Origin: Aspergillus flavus
Taxonomy: Eukaryota; Ascomycota; Eurotiomycetes; Eurotiales; Aspergillaceae
Direction of reading: 5' to 3'
DNA: 64,000 nucleotides
Assembly (NCBI RefSeq): GCF_009017415.1
Contig: NC_092406.1
Coordinates: 2,046,001-2,110,000, forward strand
Below, piece after piece: positions 57,632 through 64,000 of the stretch. The notes under the pieces were generated by a model, which ran no database searches, was not told where the DNA came from, and was given only the letters and a program-made list of their open reading frames with translations. The position numbers and the translations under genes were made by a program. Each line of letters starts with the position of its first letter. Within the stretch, counting starts at the first letter, position 1.

Positions 57632-58368
57632 TATGAGGTCGGACCGTAAGGTCAAGATATAATGACCAGCGATGGAAAGCTGCAGAGGGGAGAGCCGCGA
57701 GGGTGGGTAGTGAGACCTCTGCTTTAGCGGGAAGAGAAGACGTTGACTTGGACTCCTGTTTCTGTTCGTCCGACAGCCGGCAGAACGGGAACAAAGCCGC
57801 ACTATTCCTGAACGGGAAGGTTGTCGGGGAGACCTGAAAAGCCAGATGCGCAGTACGCACAAACCTTTAACCCGAAAATCCCGGCATTCCTCTTCAGGCA
57901 TGCAGGCATCGACGCTCAGCCAGCCTCGGAGCAAGTTGTGTCAATGACGCTGTGTTTTGACTTGGTCGCCTCAGGCAGTAGCCTGCCTCGCAACCAGACT
58001 GGCTGGCGGTCCGGAGAAACGTGAGAGATCGCCTCAGGCCCCAAAAGACGGCCTCGTTTTCCATTGCATTCCTTTCTTTCCTCTCTTTTTCCTCTCTCAG
58101 CTTGTCAGCCCTTTCCCTTTCTTGTCTCAGTCTTCTCATTATTGCCACCTCTTCCCCCTCTTCAGTCAATGTATTTACTCTTCTCCTGACATCTGCTCTC
58201 TTCTCACCCTTTCCATTGGTCAGATTATCTCTGACTTCATCCTTCTGTCAAGCGCCAGTCTCACTCCGACTGGGCAGGTCAGTTCCAGTTTACAGGTTTC
58301 CCTGTCGAACTCGCCTGTGCACTCCGTTCTTTAACCAACGCTTGCCCATTTACTCGTATCCAAGCACC
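57632..58368. promoter_or_regulatory. Divergent promoter region (atp3 / top1)
   Basis: About 740 nt lies between the two starts. The half next to top1 is strongly pyrimidine-rich on the plus strand (about 58060-58160), as in many fungal leaders. Other elements cannot be assigned. Confidence 0.5.
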
Positions 58369-61300
58369 ATGAGCTCCTCAGAGGACGATACCCCACTTGT
58401 GAAAGCAAACGGTCGATCTACTGGTGAGCTCTCCTACTTTTCCCGGGTCTAGCGATAGCCTGTTTGCAGATTTCGCATCCCTCTAAGTCTTCTCGCCCTT
58501 GATTACGATCCGAGATTCGCTTCTATTGAACTTGAATCACTGTCACGAATCGGTTTTTCTTACATATAAAGTCATATAGTTACCCCCAACGTGACCATGG
58601 GCGATGCGACAGAGACAAACGGCGATGTCAACCCTGGCATCTCAAACCGCTTCGGACCCGTGCAGAAGGACAATGATGTTCAGATGACGGATGCGGAAGC
58701 GCAGGACAACGGCGCCCTCAGCAAAAGAAAGGCGCGAACCAGTGTTGGCCAAAGAAAATCCTACGCGGAACCAGAGAGCAGTGAAGAGGATGATCAACCC
58801 TTGGTACGCCAGAACCAGCCCGCGCCATTCCCTACGTTAAACCCCTTACTTTGCGGCGCTGTCAGTGTTCGTTTCAGCAGCTGACTATTCGACAGAGCAA
58901 GCGCCGTCGCACTTCTGTGAAGCATGAAGATCCGGAAACGGATGAAGATGTACCTCTAGCGCTTAACGGGAGAAAGCTGCCAAAGGCTGCGGAGACTTCT
59001 ATTATCGAAGAATCCGACTCAGATGTCCCCATCGAAAGGAAACTTGCTTCTCAGAAGAAGAGAATTCAACAGAAGGCAGAAAAGGACGCCCAAGCTAGTC
59101 GCAAACAAGAATCTGCGAAGGCGGCGGCGAACAAGAAGCCGACCAACGGCATCAAAAAGGAGCCAGCCAATGATAAAAAGCCTGTGAAGAGAGCATCTAC
59201 AGCAAAGGTAAAGACAGAACCGAAGTCTGCGCAGTCTACCCCCGTCAAGAAAGGGAGCGCGAAAGCTACGCCAGTGAAGAAGGAAGAGAGCGAAGAGGCC
59301 GAGGAAGCCGAGGAAGAGGAATACAGGTGGTGGGAAGATCCTACGAAGGGTGATGGAACGATCAAATGGACAACCCTCGAACACAACGGCGTCGTGTTTC
59401 CCCCACCGTACGAACCCCTACCCAAGGATGTCAAAATGAAATACGATGGTGTTCCTGTCAATCTTCACCCGGATGCGGAGGAGGTGGCAGGCTTCTTTGG
59501 AAGCATGTTGAATGCGACTCAGCATGTCGAAAACCCTACTTTCCAGAAGAATTTCTTTATGGACTTCAAAGACATTCTTAAGAAGACAGGCGGCGCAACA
59601 GACTCCAAGGGTAACAAGGTCGATATCAAGGACTTCTCCAAGTGCGACTTCCAGCCAATTTTCGCATACTATGACATGAAGCGTTTGGAGAAGAAGAACC
59701 TACCCCCAGCTGAGAAGAAGCGCCTGAAGGCTGAAAAAGATGCCGAAGAAGCCCCCTATATGTACTGCATGTGGGATGGCCGAAAGCAGAAGGTTGGAAA
59801 CTTCCGTGTTGAACCTCCTTCTCTTTTCCGTGGCCGTGGTGAGCATCCCAAGACGGGACGTGTTAAGTCTAGAGTTCAGCCTGAGCAGATCACCATCAAC
59901 ATCGGAAAAGACGCTCCTGTACCTCCACCGCCGGAGGGCCACCGCTGGAAAGAAGTCAAGCACGATCAAGAGGGCACATGGCTTGCTATGTGGCAAGAGA
60001 ACATCAATGGCAATTACAAATATGTGATGCTTGCCGCGAACTCCGATGTTAAGGGCCAGAGCGATTACAAGAAGTTCGAAAAGGCTCGCGAATTGAAAAA
60101 GCACATTGATAAAATTCGCAAGGACTACAAGAAGAACATGAAGAACGAGTTGATGGTGGAGAGACAGAAAGCCACGGCTGTCTACTTGATAGACCAGTTT
60201 GCCCTTCGTGCTGGTAATGAAAAGGGTGAAGACGAAGCCGAAACAGTTGGCTGTTGCTCTTTGAAATACGAGAACGTCACGCTCAAGCCGCCAAACAAGG
60301 TTGTCTTCGACTTCCTGGGTAAGGACAGTATCCGATTCTATGATGAAGTCGAGGTCGATGCCCAGGTCTTCAAAAACCTGAAGATCTTCAAGAAAAGTCC
60401 TAAGAAGGAAGGCGATGAGATCTTCGATCGGTTAACAGTAGGTTACCTTGCCTGCGTTTGTCTTTGAAATGCTCACTAACATCCACATTCTGTAGACATC
60501 TGCGCTCAACAAGCATCTTTCGAACTATATGCAGGGCCTGACGGCTAAAGTTTTCCGTACCTACAACGCTTCACACACGATGAGTACACTGCTCAAAGAT
60601 ATGAAAGCGACCGGTACCATTGCAGAGAAAGTGAAGGCATACAACGATGCCAACCGTCAAGTGGCCATTCTCTGTAACCACAAGCGAACTGTGACTGCGT
60701 CTCACGCTAATCAAATGGAGAAGATGGGCGAGAGGGTAAGTATCCCATACATAATCTAAAGTTTTACCTCAGAGAATGCTGATGATCTCCACTTCCACTG
60801 CGCAGATAAAAGGTCTCCGTTACCAAAGATGGCGCCTCAAGCAGCAGATGCTTGATCTGGAACCTAATCTTAAGAAAAAGAAGGGAGCTAAGTTCTTCGA
60901 GATGGATGAGGATATTGACATGGAGTGGATCAAGGAGCACCAGGCTTTCTTACTCGAAGAACAACGCCAAAAGATCCAGAAGAAGTTCGACAAGGATAAC
61001 GAGAAGCTTGCGGCAGAAGGGGAGAAGGAAATGAAGGCCAAGGAACTTGAAAATCGGCTGGAAGTGGTCAAAGATATGGAAAAGAAGTTCAACAAAGAGA
61101 ACAAGACAGGCAAAGTGGAAGCTGAAGGCAAAGGCCCCACAGTTGAGAAGCTTGAGAACGCCATCCAGAAACTTGAACAGCGTATTGAGACCATGGAATT
61201 GCAGGCTCAGGACAAGGAAGACAATAAGGAAGTGGCCCTCGGAACGTCCAAAATCGTAAGTCCCCCCTGCTCCGGGCTCGCCTCGATAGACTGTCTAATA

Positions 61301-61443
61301 ACGTGCAGAACTATATCGACCCTCGTCTCACGGTCGTTTTCAGCAAGAAGTTCAACGTTCCCATCGAGAAATTCTTCTCCAAGTCGTTGCGTGAGAAGTT
61401 CGAGTGGGCTATCAAGTCCGTTGAGCAGGATTGGGAGTTCTAG
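58369..61443 (+). CDS. top1: DNA topoisomerase I (type IB)
   Basis: This nuclear enzyme relaxes supercoils by nicking one strand through a 3'-phosphotyrosine link. Six exons (58369-58423, 58580-58803, 58896-60437, 60496-60735, 60806-61255, 61309-61443) give 881 aa. The first 300 or so residues are charged and low in complexity, with nuclear-localisation runs ([17 protein letters not shown]). The core includes [28 protein letters not shown], the DNA-clasping [20 protein letters not shown] and the arginine motif [20 protein letters not shown] long coiled coil makes the linker. The catalytic tyrosine is Tyr839 in [12 protein letters not shown], split from the linker by the last intron. All core motifs are intact. 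Confidence 0.97.
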
Positions 61444-63289
61444 ATTTTTCCTTCCCAAGCAGAACACACGAACGTGCGAATCTCCAGTCTCTACACGGTT
61501 TTGCATCTCGTTATTTCCGTGCCCTTTATATTTTTAGTTGCTTCTATCTCCTTCTCAGCCACCCTTGTGGCAGGTAGAGGGCTGTGATATATGTCGCATA
61601 TTATGGTTTCGATATTTCCTTTTATTTTCCTCGGGTTAATTTCCAAAGCAAATGCGCTTTTTTGGAATACGCTTGCAAAAGCCGCATACACATCTGTGCT
61701 ATACTTGCTTTATCATTGCTTCGCTCTGTTGTATGTACAGCATCTCTTCAGACTCGTCAACAAGAGAAGAACTAAGAGACGGAAAGAAGAAAAGAGAAAG
61801 AAAAGAGGAAGCACTACCCATATACCAAGCAATACACAAGTCTGCAGACTTGGAAACTCATCAAGATGGCTAGAGCTTAGCAGCGACCTATGCAAAATAC
61901 ACTATTGTATATTCTTATCATCCTGTGCTCTCCTGTAGGCCACTAGTAATAATGACGTCTTTACAACTAGAAATTGCAAAGGCACTGAGATCAAGCAGCC
62001 TAGGCAGGGTGTGGACTAACTATAACTAGGTCCCTTTTGATGACTACAAATATACCTCTCACAGTTTGTAGTACTTTTATCTTCATTCACTCCCTGCGTG
62101 AATCAATCTATACCGCTACTTGACTAGTCCGTGAATTCGCTAAGGGTGCAGACACCTATTATATCCCCAGATCAGCTCATTCTCTCCACCGTCATCCATA
62201 TCACCAAGCAAGACAGCCACGGTATATATGGCTACCAACTTCAACCAGAGAATATTGATGCCAACCTGGTGAAGATCGATACAGACAATCCGTGTCATCT
62301 GATAAACTAGTCCAGTCTCGAACTTGTATAATACTACAGTGACTATAAACCGTAGATGTCTTGCCAATATAACTCTAGTTGAGTTGGAATACAGTTATAA
62401 TAATGTAGGCTATCAGTCCACTCGATAGGTATAATTAAGAGATTTAATATACGACTTTAGAGAATACGAGTCTTAGCTGGGATGAGAAAGGAAAGTCTCG
62501 CCCGACGGGACGAAGTATAGCTAGAACGGTGCCCACTGGTCCTCCCACCCTCTGGGGAATTGCCCTGGGTCACGCGGCATTTCACAGAGGAACTTGTCTG
62601 GCTTAGGTCGAGGAAAATAAACTTGAAACGCCCGCATCCCGTAGCCAAAACACTAGCTGAATGCTCAACAGGAGGGCTGTGGAGAGTTCTATTGTTAAGA
62701 CTAATCCATCTTATGGTATCGGTACAGGAGAGTGTAGATTGCGAATGCAGTCAGTATGGAGGAAAGTGGTCTAGAAGAGTAGTTTCAATATCTTGTTGCA
62801 ACATGTATTTCTAATCCCAGAATAATAGAAATAGAGCCGCGAAAGCAAAGCTTATGTCAGTCACGTGCTTGCGGTGTAGGAGTCTAAAGGTGCTGGATGT
62901 CCGGGATCAGAAATCTTTAACATAACACAGACGAATCAGAAAACTAGCTGAACATACCGGCGCTCAAGAACAGATCCTGATTGAACCAGGGAAAGGATAT
63001 TATAGATTACAAGTAGAGCGGTGACCATACATAGTACAGGACAATATTTGGCGGCTCGAGATGGGGTGATTAACAGGGGCGAGAGGTGGTCTATGCGCTC
63101 GAAATTTCAGATAGAGTGGTTTATGCCAATGCAGATATCCGTCGTCAATGCAGGCGAAGGTACAACAGCGGTCGTGAATGGGTCGTCATTATTGAATGCC
63201 ATCATACTTTTGTGACTTTGGGCCAAGTTTGATCAAAGCGAAGAGGTGTTGGAGAATGAGTGGTGAGGACTTCACGGTGTCCGATGGGC
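61444..63289. other. 1.85 kb convergent intergenic region
   Basis: It contains the top1 3' UTR and otherwise nothing recognisable. Open frames near 61591-61938 and 62560-62814 lack family or splice support. Confidence 0.55.
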
Positions 63290-64000
63290 CTATGGCCACC
63301 AGCCCATCCGTTTGTAGCTCTCTATCATATCTCGTACACTGTCTGCGTTGAAGCGTTCCCGGGTGGGTTTCCAGCCGGTTGTCTTCTCAAAAAGCGTGCC
63401 GTCAAGGGACATATCTTGGTCCTTGAATACGTCTCTCTCTAAGAACGGGCTGATCGGGCCTGGCCGCTCGATCTTTTTCTGTTCCATTAATTCCGCCCAG
63501 ACCTGCAGACATTCCTCGTTTATGTCGTCTATCACATCATCGAGGTTGAGCTTGGCGAACTGCGAGGCTAGAGATCCCAGGAATGAGCACTTCATACCAA
63601 ATATGGTAGATAGCGCATCGGCAATATCCTGCTGACGAGTATTACCGTGGTCGACCACGTTGAAGGCAATGGGAGCCGAGCCGTCCGTCGGGGCGGTTGC
63701 TCTCCACTCAGCAGACTTCCACAGGGCACTGGCTGCGTCTTTGACGTAGAGGGTGTTCATCTTAACGTCCCCGGTGTAAAGAAGCTCTAGATCCTTCTCC
63801 ATTTCAAGGTGTACTCGCGCGAGGCACACTCCCATGGCAAAAAAGCCCGAACAATATTCTCCGTAAACATGTGGCAGGCGCAACAAGCAGTAGTTGAGGC
63901 CAGGAATTTTGCTAATTTCGTCACTAGCCTTCATCTTCCACTTTGCCAGCTTATGCCATGGCTGGAGCTTGTCGTCCTCCTTCCGTGGCGACGATCCGGA
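63290..64000 (-). CDS. NAD-dependent epimerase/dehydratase-like protein, 5' end missing
   Basis: This is an extended short-chain dehydrogenase. The visible 236 residues are the C-terminal part; the gene runs off the right edge, so the N-terminal NAD-binding glycine motif is not seen. Family signs are KWKMKASDEISKIPGLNY, LRLPHVYGEYCSG, MNTLYVKDAASALWKSA and IAFNVVDHGNTRQQDIADAL. The end reads TTGWKPTRERFNADSVRDM, a usual C-terminal element of these enzymes. The active-site Tyr-x3-Lys would lie at or beyond the edge. The substrate cannot be inferred. Confidence 0.82.
   Translation of the reverse strand, partial: SGSSPRKEDDKLQPWHKLAKWKMKASDEISKIPGLNYCLLRLPHVYGEYCSGFFAMGVCLARVHLEMEKDLELLYTGDVKMNTLYVKDAASALWKSAEWRATAPTDGSAPIAFNVVDHGNTRQQDIADALSTIFGMKCSFLGSLASQFAKLNLDDVIDDINEECLQVWAELMEQKKIERPGPISPFLERDVFKDQDMSLDGTLFEKTTGWKPTRERFNADSVRDMIESYKRMGWWP

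Noticed and set aside
59019..59461. Minus-strand frames of 121 and 131 codons
   Set aside because: They are antisense to the lysine-rich part of topoisomerase I, without any family features.

Overview
The window is nuclear DNA of a filamentous ascomycete, most probably an Aspergillus or Penicillium relative (Eurotiales). The grounds are dense genes on both strands, short introns of about 45-100 nt with GT(A/G)NGT donors and CTAAC-like branch sites, 0.3-2 kb intergenic gaps, and fungal families: a Galpha of the GanA type, a CFEM protein, Zn2Cys6 regulator remains, Dim1 and Pmp3. I set intron boundaries by hand from reading-frame continuity and splice signals; most spliced lengths come out as exact codon multiples.

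Layout. 0-2.3 kb: an M13 metalloprotease, cut by the window start. 2.3-8.4 kb: a gene-poor stretch. 8.4-16 kb: a G-protein alpha subunit, mitoribosomal mS38, V-ATPase subunit c and an unrecognised mitochondrial protein. 16-25 kb: long non-coding stretches around the tiny membrane protein Pmp3 and a CFEM membrane protein. 25-38.2 kb: housekeeping genes, namely a CECR5-type HAD phosphatase, a Rog1-type lipase, RNA exonuclease Rex3, ribosomal protein eL22, the U5 snRNP protein Dim1, translin and a glutathione peroxidase. At 39.3 kb lies an intron-containing tRNA-Pro.

39.6-53.6 kb looks accessory. It holds a decayed Zn2Cys6 regulator, a beta-mannosidase, a flavocytochrome b2-type hydroxyacid dehydrogenase and a divergently transcribed sugar permease. 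These are followed by two unrecognised fungal proteins and a broken aminoglycoside-phosphotransferase-like gene. The permease and beta-mannosidase could work together in uptake and intracellular hydrolysis of beta-mannosides or related oligosaccharides. The dead regulator beside them suggests loss of local control; this is inference.

54-61.5 kb returns to core genes: a J-domain protein, ATP synthase gamma and DNA topoisomerase I, the last two divergent from one promoter region. The window ends in an NAD-dependent epimerase cut by its right edge.

I found no clearly new molecular system. The best leads are a possible mitochondrial isoform of the glutathione peroxidase, the mannoside-like cluster with a dead regulator, a His/Cys small protein, extreme micro-exons with a GC-AG intron in proton-pump genes, and a recurring TACTCCGTA intergenic motif.
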